Under the pieces are notes generated by a model. It ran no database searches. It had not been told where the DNA came from and worked only from the letters and a program-made list of their open reading frames with translations. Shown here one piece after another: positions 31,138 to 42,160 of a stretch of DNA of 64,000 nucleotides. Made by a program: the position numbers and the translations under genes. Numbering within the stretch: position 1 is the stretch's first letter; every line of letters starts with the position of its first letter. The stretch covers positions 77,364,757 through 77,428,756 of the forward strand of contig CM077165.1 in the NCBI GenBank assembly GCA_039583875.1, written 5' to 3'. Source of the stretch: Platanthera guangdongensis. Taxonomy: Eukaryota > Streptophyta > Magnoliopsida > Asparagales > Orchidaceae.

Positions 31138-34100
31138 TGAATTAATTTGCCTCACTACGGTGAAGATTATATTAATGGTGTTAATTACTTCTTGGATGTT
31201 GCATTCAGTAAAGGATTTTTTGAAGGAGAGGAGATTTTATGTCCATGCACTGTATGTTGCAATGATATATGGGGTAAAAGAGAGATGGTGTTTGACCATT
31301 TGACAAGTAAAGGTTTTGTAAAAGGTTACAAAGATTGTATTTATCATGGGGAAGAGATTAAACGTATGGATGTTGATCAAGACAGTTCTGCTTATATCAC
31401 TTCTGATGATATTGATGGTTTATTATCTGAGACATTTAAAGATGTTGTTCAAGAAGATGTAGTACATGAAGACCTAAATGAAGATGCAAAGAAGTTTTAT
31501 AAACTTGTTGAGAAAGTAAATCAAGAATTATATCCGGGTAGTCAAACATTCTCTACACTATCTTTTATTATTCGACTGTTTTTACAGAAATGTCTTCATG
31601 GATGGAGCAATGCATCATTTACATCTCTCCAAGAGTTATTGAAAGACGTTATACCTAACTTGAACATCCCTGTCTCTTTTAATAAAACAAAATCTATGAT
31701 ATGTGACTTAGGCTTAGATTATAAGAAGATTGATGCTTGTCCAAATAACTGCATATTATTTTGGAAAGAGCATGAGAAAGATGAAAAATGTCATGTTTGT
31801 GGGGAATCTCGGTGGATTGTATATCCTGAAGTAAATTATGAGTCTGAGGTATTTAAGAAAACCCATAAAGTTTCTACAAAGGTGTTAAGACATTTTCCAA
31901 TAATTCCAAGACTAAAGAGGCTATATACATGTTCAAAGATTGTTCATTCAATGAGGTGGCATGCAGAAGAGCGTTCTAAGGATGGTAAGTTAAGACATCC
32001 GGCTGATGGACAAGCATGGAAAGACTTTGATGTGAATCACCCAGATTTTGCTCTTGATACTCGTAATGTATGACTAGAATTGTCTAGTGAAGGCTTTAAT
32101 CCATTTGGCAACATGAGTCTATCACATAGCACATGGCCTGTGGTATTAACAATATATAATTATCCTCCAAATGTTTGCTTAAAGCCAGAAAATTTTTTGA
32201 TGTCATTCCTTATCCCTGGACCGTGGTCAACTAGAAATGTTATGGATGTGTACCTTCAACCACTAATTGAGGAACTAAAAATCTTATGGGATGTTTGGGT
32301 AGAAACATACGATGTTTCCAAAAATCGAACGTGTCTGATGCGTGTTTTCTTTTGTGGAGAGTTAATGACTACCCTGTATATGTTATGTTATCTGGTTGGA
32401 GCACAAAAGGAAAATATGCTGCTTGTAATTACAAAACATCTTCTACTTATTTGAAACATAGTCGGAAGATGTGCTATATGGGTCATCGTGCCTTTTTGGA
32501 CTCGAATCATGAGTGGTGGTCTGATAAAAATTCTTTTAATGGAAAGATAGAATATAGAAAAGCACCTTATTTGTTAAATTCAAAAAGAATTTTAGAAGAT
32601 TTACAAGACTTTCATGATATATTCGCAAAGAATGATAAGAAAAAAAAACTTGGCCAATGGAAAAAAATCCATCTTTTGGCAATTGCCATATTGGAAGGAT
32701 AATACTTTATGTCATAATTTTGATGTTATGCACATTGAGAAAATATATATGATAATATAATTGGTACCCTTCTAGAGATTGAAGGGGAAAAAAGGATCAT
32801 GCAAAGGCTCGTTTGGACCTACAAGATATGGGGATAAGAAAGAAGCTTCATTTGAAGGCCACAAGTGATGGCAAAAAAACTCAGCTCCCGAAAGCTTGTT
32901 TCTCACTAACAAAAAATGAGAAATCTATTTTTTGCAGTGTTTTAAAGGATGTCAAATTTCCTGATGTTATGGCCTCTAATATTTTGTGATGCGTGCATGT
33001 TGAAGAAGGAAACAATTTGGGGTACAAGAGTCATGATGCTCATATTATACTACATTATTTGCTACAAATTGCAATAAGAGGCGTAACCCTTAATCAAGTT
33101 GTAATTCTTTTGATTAGTCTTTGTTCCTTCTTTCGTTGTTTATGTCAAAAGGTTATTGAGCTAAAAAGTTTAGATCATTTGGAAGCAGAGATCGCTGAAA
33201 CACATTTCCAGCTTGAGAGAATCTTTCCTCCTAGTTTTTTTTTGACATAATGGTTCATTTACCAATCCACCTTGCAAATGAGGTTAGATTAGGTGAACCA
33301 GTTCAGTTTCGATGGATGTATTATATGGAAAGATATTTAGGTGATTTAAAATCATTTGTAGTAATAAAAGCTGCCCTTAAGGCTCTATCACTGAAGCATA
33401 TTTGGTCAAGGAGTCTTTGACATTTCGCTCAAGATATTTATCTAGTGATGCAAATACACTGATGAATAGAATGACACGGAATAATAGTGAATTTCCAAAC
33501 ACTGGTTGTTCTATTGGGGTGATGATTCTCCTTTCTCTTGATCAAAAGTCTCAAAATCAAACATATGGTTACATTTTATTTAATTCTGATGGAGTCGAAG
33601 ATTACATAAGGTAATATCATTTAACTCCTTCAAAAATTGTTTTTCCAATAAATATATATACATTTGTGTTAAAAATATTTTTTTATGTAGAGAGCATGAT
33701 CTTTATCTTCAGAAATGTTAAAAAGGAAGTACATGGAGCAAACGTAAAAATCAAAGAGATGATTTCATTCAGTGGTTTGAAATACGTGTCATGAATGATG
33801 ACATTTCTGATTGGATAAAGGAGTTATCTCGGGGACCAAATAATGTTGCAGAAATCTACTATGCGTATATTATTAATGGATATAGATTTCATACAAGAAA
33901 ACGTGATGCAAGGCGAAAAACTCAAAACAGTGGTGTCTCTTTGGAAGCAGTAACCCTAAGCTTTAAAAGTATTAAGGATGATAATCCTGAAAAAAATTTG
34001 TATGTCATATTATGGCACAATAACAGATATCATAGAGTTGAATTATTATGCACATATGAATTATGTTTTATTCAAATGTGTGTGGTTTGAGGCTGAAGAA

Positions 34101-34488
34101 GACATGGAATGGCATGTGTTTATATTAATAAATAATGTTACAAGAATGATCCATTTATTCTAGCATCTCAAGTGCAACAATGCTTTTATGTTGAAGATTA
34201 TTTTAATAAAAATAAAATTATGTTTTGAAAGTACTTCCAAGGGACTCATTTGAGATGGGCGATAATGCAATTTCAAATACCCAACAAGTGCCTGGAATTT
34301 CATTGAAAGGTGCTATGCCGACGGATGAATTTGAAGTTGATTTGGCCAGGGAAGATGTATCGGATGATATTATTGAATTTCCATTATCTGAAATTCATGT
34401 TCAACACACGGGAATCGAGGATGAGATCATTTTTGAAAGTGAAAATGAAAGTGATACTGCTTCTATTTTTAGTGATAATACATATTAG
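31138..34488 (+). pseudogene. tnpD-like CACTA transposase, broken
   Basis: 31138-32073 opens 'stop-INLPHYGEDYINGVNYFLDVAFSKG', where relatives have Trp before I/MNLP, then has the transposase-associated domain with 'CPCTVCCNDIW' and the Transposase_21 core with 'CPNNCILFWKEHEKDEKCHVCG' and 'HPADGQAWKDFD'. Pieces at 32080-32454, 32286-32702 and about 32670-32750 continue it ('GFNPFGNMS', 'PGPWSTRNVMDVYLQPLIEELK', 'GWSTKGKYA', 'VMHIEK') with frameshifts. 33100-33614 gives the DUF4218-like 'LCSFFRCLCQKVI...IAETHFQLERIFPPSFF'. 33690-34488 gives the DUF4216-like 'INGYRFHTRKRDARRKTQNSGVS'. A short intron is likely at 33612-33690. At least five lesions, so dead. Confidence 0.88.
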
Positions 34489-34589
34489 GTAATATTCAAT
34501 CATTTATTTATTTATAGGAATGGTAAAATATTGGAAAGAAGATGTGAATATGATAACGCTTAAAATGATTTGATTTTAGGCCTACAGGA

Positions 34590-35377
34590 ATGAAGAAAGC
34601 AACAAGTAAATCGGTCCTTAATAGGAATGGTAAAATATTGGAAAGAAGAAGTGACTTTGACTTGCCTATCCAAGCAAGGTCTAGTACTGAGTTTGTAAAA
34701 AACTTTTTTCAAGTTAAGCAAGAGAAAGCTGATGTTTTACATGAAAGTCTTCGAGGTAAAACAACAAGTAAAGAACAAGAGGTTGCTACCATTATAAGTC
34801 AAGAGTTTGCCGGTAACTATTAAATTTTCCTTTTTTCTATTGTGGCTTTATTAGTCTCTTTGTATTTACTTTATATTTAATTATGTGAATGTGCATACAC
34901 TTTTAATAGGAGTAACGATAAAAAAAACTCGTGCAAGACTTTAGCGGAGCATGAAGTAGTGATAATAAATGAAGAAGGACAACATATAGAGCCTACTGAT
35001 TTGCATATCCAAGCAAGGTCAAGTACTTAGTTGGCAAGAAAACTTCGTCATATTAAGCAAGAGAAAGCTGATGTTTTTCATAAAAGTCTTCGAGGTAAAA
35101 CAACAAATAAAGAAAAAGAGGTTGTTGGTAAGTTCGATCAAAATCAAGTTCAACAGCTAGCCCCTACCATTATAATTGTTCCCCATGAATGCAATATTGT
35201 AGAAGAAAGTCTCAATGGCAAGGTAAAGAGGAACAAGAGATGTCCATCAATGTTGATTGATGTGTTCATTGAATTTCAGGGGCAATTTGGTGGGAGAACT
35301 GACTCCCTTCAAGTTGATAAAGATATAAGTCAAGAAGGGATAGTTGCACAACTGAACAAAGAACCTAGTAAGTATAA
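34590..35377 (+). pseudogene. tnpA-like CACTA gene, first exons (cut by Copia-3)
   Basis: The exon at 34590-34823 (MKKATSKSVLNRNGKILERR...) and a second coding stretch at about 34910-35377 flank an AT-rich intron (34824-34909). The two stretches share an almost repeated core: 'QEKADVLHESLRGKTTSKEQEV' and 'QEKADVFHKSLRGKTTNKEKEV'. The gene is broken at 35377 by Copia-3 and resumes at 61067. It precedes the Transposase_24-like part and belongs to the second gene of the transposon. Confidence 0.7.
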
Positions 35378-35536
35378 TGAAAGTTACTTAACTGAAGGTT
35401 AGCTAATCACCTAGAGGGGGGTGAATAGGTCTTTGAACTTTTATTAAATCTTTTGTTGATTTCTAATTATACTAACCAGAGCTTGTCCTTAAATCCTGCA
35501 ATAACAAAGAAAAACAAGCACACAACAAACACAATG

Positions 35537-35570
35537 ATTTATAGTGGTTCTCCAATTGGGTACATCCACT
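35537..35570 (-). promoter_or_regulatory. Conserved promoter block in Copia-3 3' LTR
   Basis: On the minus strand: GTGGATGTACCCAATTGGAG, then AACCACTATAAATC. This is the version with a good TATA box (TATAAAT), matching the blocks in Copia-1 and Copia-4. Confidence 0.68.
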
Positions 35571-35639
35571 TTCCCTCTCACCTATCCAACTTACTTGTTG
35601 GACTAGGTACAAACTCCTTTACTATGCTCCTCAGAGCTT

Positions 35640-36180
35640 ACATCTCAGGCTCACAGCCTTACACACAGATTCTTCACAGAATCCAACTCAGAACCACAAA
35701 GGTTCCTACCTCAGAGCTCTGTAGAACTCCTACAACTCAGTAATCTAGAGATCACCTACCTCAACCTTATTTCTATGGCCTACACTCAGGCTTTTTAGCC
35801 CTACAGCTTCAGGCACATGGCCCTACTCTCAGAGTGTTGCAGCACTCCTACAACTCAGTACCCTTTCAGGTACCTACAGCTCAACCTCCTCCAAGTCCTA
35901 CAATCTCAGTGACAAACTTGTCACCTACATCTCCGTGACTCTTCTGTCACCTACCTTAGGCACAAGGCCCTACACTCAGGCTGGGAGGACAGCCCTACCT
36001 CAGATCCACACTTGGATCCTACCTCAGGGAGCAACACTCTCCTACCTAAGGTACTTAAGCCCTATAGCTCAGATCTTCACTTGGATCCTACCTCAGTGCC
36101 CCAACATGGCACCTACCTCAGTGACAAATTTATCAAATGCAGCTCAGGTACAAAGTGCCCTACACTCAGATTCAGGAAAC
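35640..36180. repeat. Second-tier repeats upstream of the Copia-3 promoter
   Basis: Imperfect units of about 20-30 bp share CCTACCTCAG or CCTACACTCAG, with variable linkers. In element orientation they sit between the box array and the TATA block. Copia-4 has a similar tier at 45040-45230. Confidence 0.75.
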
Positions 36181-37184
36181 CTAAATACTATAGGAAATAA
36201 AACCGGATGTTAAAGAAGATAGAACAACTGACTCAGAGAAGTATCTCTGAGTCAACCTTGCTGGACTGAGCAGATATCAGTCCAGACAACATGATGTAGA
36301 AGGAAAGAGCCTTCTTCTACAGCTAACACTTTACCGTTGCACAGGTAAGCAGTTATCGTCTTGCTGAAGAGATATATCAGTTACACTATTCTGATGAGAA
36401 CTAACTTGTTGAACTTTGAAGTGCTTTCAGCTATCTTTATCTGCCCTCAGGTGTTCTTGGCTGGACTTTAGCTTTCAAGCTTGATGGGAAGAAAAATGTC
36501 CAACTGCCTCTTTCAATTTCTCTTTCTGTATTCGTTTGATTCATTAACCCTAATTCCTTTTTTGTTTCCCCTTTTATATGCGTTGATTTGAATCAATGAA
36601 ATAATAGTATGTGGGCCCACCAAGGATTGGTGAGCGCCATCTCCATCAGAAAGGGACAAAATATCTTTTGGCGTTGTAGCAGCTTTCCCGCAATGGCTTC
36701 CTGCAATTTTGACTTTGATGACGTCAACAGCGATCATCAACATCTGGACTTAGAAAATTTTCCAGAATTCCATCAAGCGTTGAGTGATGTTAAGACACTT
36801 AACGCCATCAGCCTTGGCTCTCAGCACTTCTGGACTTATAAATTTCCCTGGCTTTATCTCAGCGATTTTATCTCAGCGGTCTCAACGATAGCTGAGACAA
36901 GCCTTTTTCTGAGTGCTTTCTTCTTATCAGCTTTCTCAGCGATTTTCGCTCTTGACTGTCTTAGCGGCTTTAGTCACAGCGCTTCCTTCTTTATTAGAAG
37001 CATTGAGTGAACTTGCTTCACTCAACGCTTCTAGACTTACAGAAATCCAGCCAGTTTTGTCTCTGTTGTCTCAGCGGTTTCAACCCTTTCTTCTCAGCTG
37101 TCTCAGCTGTCTCAGCAGTCTCAATATCTTCTTCTCAGCGGTCTCAACTCTTTTTGCCTTTGATAGATTTTCAGTCTTTAGCTT

Positions 37185-37695
37185 GACAAGCGTTGAGTTG
37201 AGCTTGACGAACTGCAAACTGAGCTCGATGAACTTTGATCTTCTCAGCATTCCCAGTGCTTTTTGCCTTATTCAATTTTTCTCTGGCTTTATCTTGACAA
37301 GCATTGAGTTGAGCTCGTCAAACTACAAACTGAGATCGACGAACTTTGATGTTCTCAGCGGTCTCAGCATTTTTTGCCTTAGTCAATTTTTCTCTTACTT
37401 TAACTTGACAAGCGTTGAGCTGAGCTCGACGAACTAAACTGAGCTCGACAAATTCCATGCTGAGCTCGACTAACTTAAAGTCCTAAGTGCTTGAGCTTAT
37501 TCCAAAGAATGTTGACCTGAGCTCGACGACTAGTAACCTGAGTTCGACGATTTGTAAGCCGAGCTCGACGAACTTCAAGTTGAGCTCGACGAAAGTTGAA
37601 ACCTGAACTCTTGTGCTTATCCCACTGAATGTTGAGTTGTGTTCGACGATCAGTGAGCTGAGTTCGACAAACTCTGAGCTGAGTTCGATGAAATT
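37185..37695. repeat. CpG box array (GAGCTCGACGAA) in Copia-3 3' LTR
   Basis: A dozen or more copies of (A/T)GAGCTCGACGAA(C/T)T and variants with decayed CpG (GAGCTCGATGAA, GAGCTCGTCAAA). Unlike Copia-1, most are in one orientation. GAGCTC itself is a palindrome. Confidence 0.88.
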
Positions 37696-37849
37696 TGAGT
37701 TTATTGCCCAACTCATATTTCTTCACTTGTCCAATCATGGACTACCTGCATGCAAGAACTAGAGCACACATCAAATATATTATGTGTGTATGTCATCGAC
37801 CCGTTTGACTTCTTACAAATCTGGGATATTGGCATCAATAGATCCAACA

Positions 37850-38200
37850 ATCTCCCCCTATTTGAAGAAGTCAAAACAATACAGGTCATTGACAATACAA
37901 CATTTCATCATAACAAAATTGAACAGTAGTAGAGTGTGGAAGTGTTACCATTTCTCCAGCCTGTGGAGAATAACTTACTCCCCCTGGCATGCTGCCATCC
38001 AACCTGTGGAGAATAACTTACTCCCCCTGGTATGATGCCATCCTTACTATTCCACTTATCTGTACTTCTCAGCCCTTAACTGCTTTCCTCCCCCTTTTTG
38101 ACTTCTGTAATATAGAGCATACTGATAGATTTTTCTCCCCATATCTGTCTCACTGTGACTGAAACTAGTTCAGCTATTAGGCTAGCTCCCCCTCAACTGT
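37850..38200 (-). other. Terminal and extra polypurine tracts of Copia-3
   Basis: The terminal tract on the minus strand is AAATAGGGGGAGATT (37850-37864), abutting the LTR. Within the next ~350 bp the complement shows further CTCCCCCT runs at about 37978, 38018, 38091 and 38187, two of them within a repeated 39-bp unit (CCTGTGGAGAATAACTTACT). Several polypurine tracts upstream of the 3' LTR are a described Sirevirus trait. Confidence 0.75.
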
Positions 38201-38279
38201 TGCACATTATCTTCAGTACCTACAAAATGAATAGTGTAGCATATGGTAGAAGAGAGAATTGAAGCTACACAAGATTCAA

Positions 38280-39803
38280 CATGCCCAATTCAAATTTGAA
38301 GGTGTTGAACTTGGCTTCATTTAATGGCTTAGTGAAGATATCAGCCACTTGCTTGTCTGTGGAGACAAATTCAAGGGAGATGTCTTCCCTTTCCACATGT
38401 TCTCTAATGAAATGATACCTAATTTCTATATGCTTAGTCCTGCTATAGGATATAGGATTCCTAGCTATAGAAATTGCACTAGTAGAATCACAAAAGAGTG
38501 AAGTTCTACTTATCTAAATATTGTAGTCCTGAAGTTGATGTTGAATCCACAGCAACTGAGCACAGCAGCTTCCAGCTGAAATATACTCTGACCCTGCAGT
38601 TGAGATTGCAACACTTATTTATTTCTTGCTGCTCCAAGAGATAAACCTTCCACCTAGAAATTGACAGGAATCTGAAGTGCTCTTCTTGTCCTCCTTGCAG
38701 CCTGCAAAATCTGCATCTGAATAGACTGTTTGTTCAAATTCCTCATTCCTGGGGTACCATAGGCCAAGATCTGGGGTGTCCTTAAGATATCTCAAGATTC
38801 TTTTCACAGCAGTATAGTGAGACTCGTTAGGTCGGGTCTGATACCTAGCACAGACATATGTTGCATATATAATGTCAGGCCTACTTGCAGTGAGATAGAG
38901 AAGGGAGACAACTATACCTCTATACAGAGTTTGATCAATAGGCTTCCCTGGATCATCTTTGCCTAAAGGCATACTTGAGCTCATGGGAGTTCTTAGGGTG
39001 AAAGCATTCTCCATGCCATATTTCTTGATTATCTCCCTGGTGAACTTTGACTGGGATATGGATAAACCTTCATTAGTCTGTTTTACTTGGAGTCCCAAGA
39101 AAAACTTCAATTCACCCATGTTACTAATCTCAAACTTCCCCTGCATAAGTTTTGCAAACTTCCTGCAGAGGTTGTCATCAGTAGAGCCAAATATTATGTC
39201 ATCAACATAAATCTGGACTAGGATGATCTTGCCCTTAGATTCCCTTAGGAATAGGGTCTTGTCTATCTTCCCCCTTAAGAATTTGTTCTCAATGAGGAAG
39301 GTAGATAATGTCGCACACCATGCTCTTGGGTATTGCTTGAGCCCATAAAGAGATTTCCTAAGTCTATATACAACAGTAAGAGAGTTAGAATCTATAAAAC
39401 CTGGAGGCTGCTCTACATAAACCTATTCCTTCAAGTCTCCATTCAGGAAGGCAGACTTGATATTCATCTGAAATACTTTGAATCCCTGGAAGGATGCATA
39501 TACATGAAACAGTCTGATTGCTTCCAACATTGCAACTAGGGCAAATGTCTGGTCACAATCAATCCCCTCTTCCTGTTTATAGCCTTTGGCAACCAGCCAA
39601 GCTTTATTCTTTATCACAATGTCATTTTCATCAAGTTTATTTTTGTAAATCCACTTGGCTCCAATGACATTGTTTCCATCTGGTCTGAGAACCAGCTTCC
39701 AGACATTGTACCTTTTGAATTGGTTCAGTTCTTCTTGTATTGCACCAATCCAGAATTGGTCCTGATTGGCTTCTTCAAATTTCTTGGGCTCTTCTTGTGA
39801 CAA
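38280..39803 (-). pseudogene. Copia-3 reverse transcriptase and RNase H, broken
   Basis: 39423-39803 holds the RT start ('QFKRYNVWKLVLRPDGNNVIGAKWIYKNKLDEN', '[14 protein letters not shown]') and ends at TAA where relatives have Glu (KEEVYV). 38619-39422 has the YVDD motif ([13 protein letters not shown], about 39200), '[10 protein letters not shown]', '[11 protein letters not shown]' and RNase H '[17 protein letters not shown]'. A TAA at 38619 follows 'SWSSKK' (relatives have KKQTSV). The rest of RNase H to 'DIFTKPL' is readable to about 38290 with further stops. Confidence 0.88.
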
Positions 39804-40019
39804 GAAGCTGGAATAGAGAGCCGTGTTGAGACTCCTGCTTCTGGTATGTACATCTTGGTTAGCCTAACCAATTATCTGATCTGGAGGATGATTTCTCAAA
39901 TATCTGACTGCTGAGGGCAGCCTGACTGCTTCTTGTTGATTACCATTTTCTTCAGCAGGTTTTTCTTCATTTCCAGCTTGTCTTTCTTGTGCTTCCTTTG
40001 GACAACATCCCTCTTCACA

Positions 40020-41400
40020 TTATTCTTGCATAACTGGGTCTTTATCTTTAATGGTGAGCTTTTCCATCATGACTTCTGTACCTGCAGAGCTAGGCAAAGA
40101 GCTTGACAGCTCACTGTCAATCATGCATGACTCATCAAACACTACATGGACAGACTCTTCTACAGCTTGATTTGTCAAGTTATAGACTCTATATGACCTA
40201 CTATAATTATTGTACCCAACAAATATCCCCTCATGGGATTTGGCAGCAAACTTAGTCACTTTTGACTTACCATTGTTCAGGATGAAACACTTACAACCAA
40301 AGATCCTGAAGTAGGATATGTTTGGTTTTCTGCCCTTCAAGATCTCATAGGGAGTCTTCTTGTGGCCTTTGGTGATAGAAGCCCTATTGAGAACATGACA
40401 TGCAGTGTTAACTGCTTCAGCCCAGAAATATTCAGGGAGAAAAGTGTCACTCAATAATATTCTCCTAGCTTCTATGAGAGTCATGTTTTTCCTCTCAGCT
40501 AACCCATTTTGCTGGGGTGTTCTTGGAGAGGAGAATTCTTGATGAATCCCTTGCTCTTCACAGAATGTAGTCATAGCAGCAGACTGAAACTTAGTTTCAT
40601 GGTCACTTCTCATTTTAACTATAGAGCATGCAAGCTAATTCTGAATTTGCCTGACAAAATTTGTGAAGATTTCAAGGGTTTCATCCTTTCTTCTAAGTAA
40701 GAACATCCAAGTAAACATGGAATAGTCATCAACCACCACAAAGGTGTAGACCTTCCTACATAGACTATGAACATGCATAGGACCAAACAAGTCCATATGC
40801 AGGAGATACAAGCATCTCACTGAGTCATTGGCCCCAATGCTCTTGAAAGAGGCCTTAGTATACTTGTCCTTTTGGCAAGCAGCACAGATACCCTCCTTGG
40901 AGAATTTTATTTTGGGACCATTCCTAACAAGCTCATCACTAAAGAGCTGACCAATGATCTTATAATTCAAATGAGCCAGTCTTTTGTGCCACTGGACACA
41001 ATATGAGAGCTTTTCATCTGCAATTAGGCATATAGGGGAACTATTATCTAAGCAAGAAAAATTTAAGCAATAAACATTTCCACTCCTAGTGCCTGTTAAG
41101 ATGACATTTTGTTCACTTAACCTCTTAATGTGGCACTTATCCTTGTGGAAGGAAATGTCATAACCAAGATGACATAGTTGACTTATGCTTATGAGGTTAA
41201 GTGATGGTTACCATAGTGATGGTGATTATGCCATTTGAGATGTTACCATAGCCTCTGGTTATCCCCTTGTCTGAGCCTCCAAAAATGACCTTGGGTCCAT
41301 TTCTTACTGGAGTGTACTCCTTCAATAACTCCTTTTTTCCAGTCATGTGCCTGAAACATCCACTGTCCAAGTACCATTTAGGGGATTTAGTACTTGAACT
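40020..41400 (-). pseudogene. Copia-3 protease-integrase region, broken
   Basis: Protease start 'KWYLDSGC' lies at about 41365-41390. 40635-40970 has 'ICAACQKDKYTK' of the zinc finger, 'HMDLFGPMHVHSL' with the first Asp and 'VVVDDYSMFTWMF'. A stop at 40635, then 40020-40613 has 'MRSDHETKFQS' (second Asp; relatives have HGTEF), 'TPQQNGLAERKNMTLIE' with the Glu, and 'EGIFVGYNNYSRSYRVYN'. The frame ends at 40020. 39804-40019 is the linker to RT with stops. Confidence 0.87.
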
Positions 41401-41539
41401 AACCTAAAAAGAATACAAGTCACCTTACCTTAGGACCCTAATTTTTGTTGGGTGCTAGGTTCACATTAGTCTTAAAATAACCATGCCTTCCTGCATAATT
41501 CCTGACAGGTTGGCAACCTCTGGACATTGACGGATTGTG

Positions 41540-42160
41540 TCAGCAATCTACAGCATAGTGGCCCACTTTGCCACAGCACCAGCACTCATAGATATTATAT
41601 CTCCTTTTCTGTTTGGGACCAGCATTTGGCTGTACTGCTTCCTGAACAATGGGGAGATGTGTTGCTCTATTCTTCTGCCTTCTTTCAGCAACCATTTGAA
41701 TGAAGGATAGTCTTTCAGCTGCCTGTGTTGGTCCTCTCTGAGAACCACCAATTACATGTCTCTTTTCAGCTAACATGCATCTGATAGCATCTGAGATTGC
41801 AGTTCCAGTCCTACTAGAAGACTCACCTTGAGTCACTACTTTTGCTGGATGATTTACATTTTTAACAGCATCAATATCTTTGAGTTTTGGTGTTGGGGCA
41901 CCAAAAACAAATGGTCCAAGATGGGTCATTTGGATTTCCTCAAGGGCAGCCTTAAGGGCTTTCATATGGTTGTACCTTCCACCATGGCTGGGGCCACATT
42001 GGTCCATACCAGTGGATTTACCGTTCTCCCAGTGACCATAGTAGCTTTCATGGTCATACCTGGTAGAAGGCAGCAACACTCTCTGAAAAGGAATTGGCGG
42101 CAATGAGGCAAGAGGCACAACTGGTGCCTTCCCTCTTCCCTTTCCTTTTGGATTGGAAGG
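41540..42160 (-). pseudogene. gag of Copia-3, C-terminal part with zinc knuckle
   Basis: Open on the minus strand from 42160 (SNPKGKGRGKAPVV) to 41540, ending with CCHC knuckle 'CWCCGKVGHYAVDC', identical in pattern to the second knuckle of Copia-4 (CWCCGKVGHFAVDC). The apparent N-terminal extension to 42481 belongs to the inserted gypsy LTR. A region of about 150 residues before it, present in Copia-4, is missing. Confidence 0.82.

Larger units (their letters stand above)
35378..37849 (-). repeat. 3' LTR of Copia-3 (2472 bp)
   Basis: It runs from TGAAAGTTACTT at 35378 to CCAACA at 37849. In element order it has the box array (37185-37695), a middle part rich in CTCAGCGG-type repeats (36850-37150), a tier of ~25-bp units with CTACCTCAG (35640-36180), the promoter block (35537-35570) and a G/C tract (35410-35429). 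The frames at 36513-37738 are repeat-derived. Confidence 0.94.

Noticed and set aside
29982..31140. Cys/Val/Tyr-rich and Thr/His-rich open frames
   Set aside because: They arise from the TGTGTG/TGTATG tract; composition follows the dinucleotide repeat.
36609..37738. Ser/Leu-rich frames in the Copia-3 LTR
   Set aside because: Built from CTCAGCGG and GAGCTCGACGAA repeats; the equivalent frames in the other LTR are broken differently.
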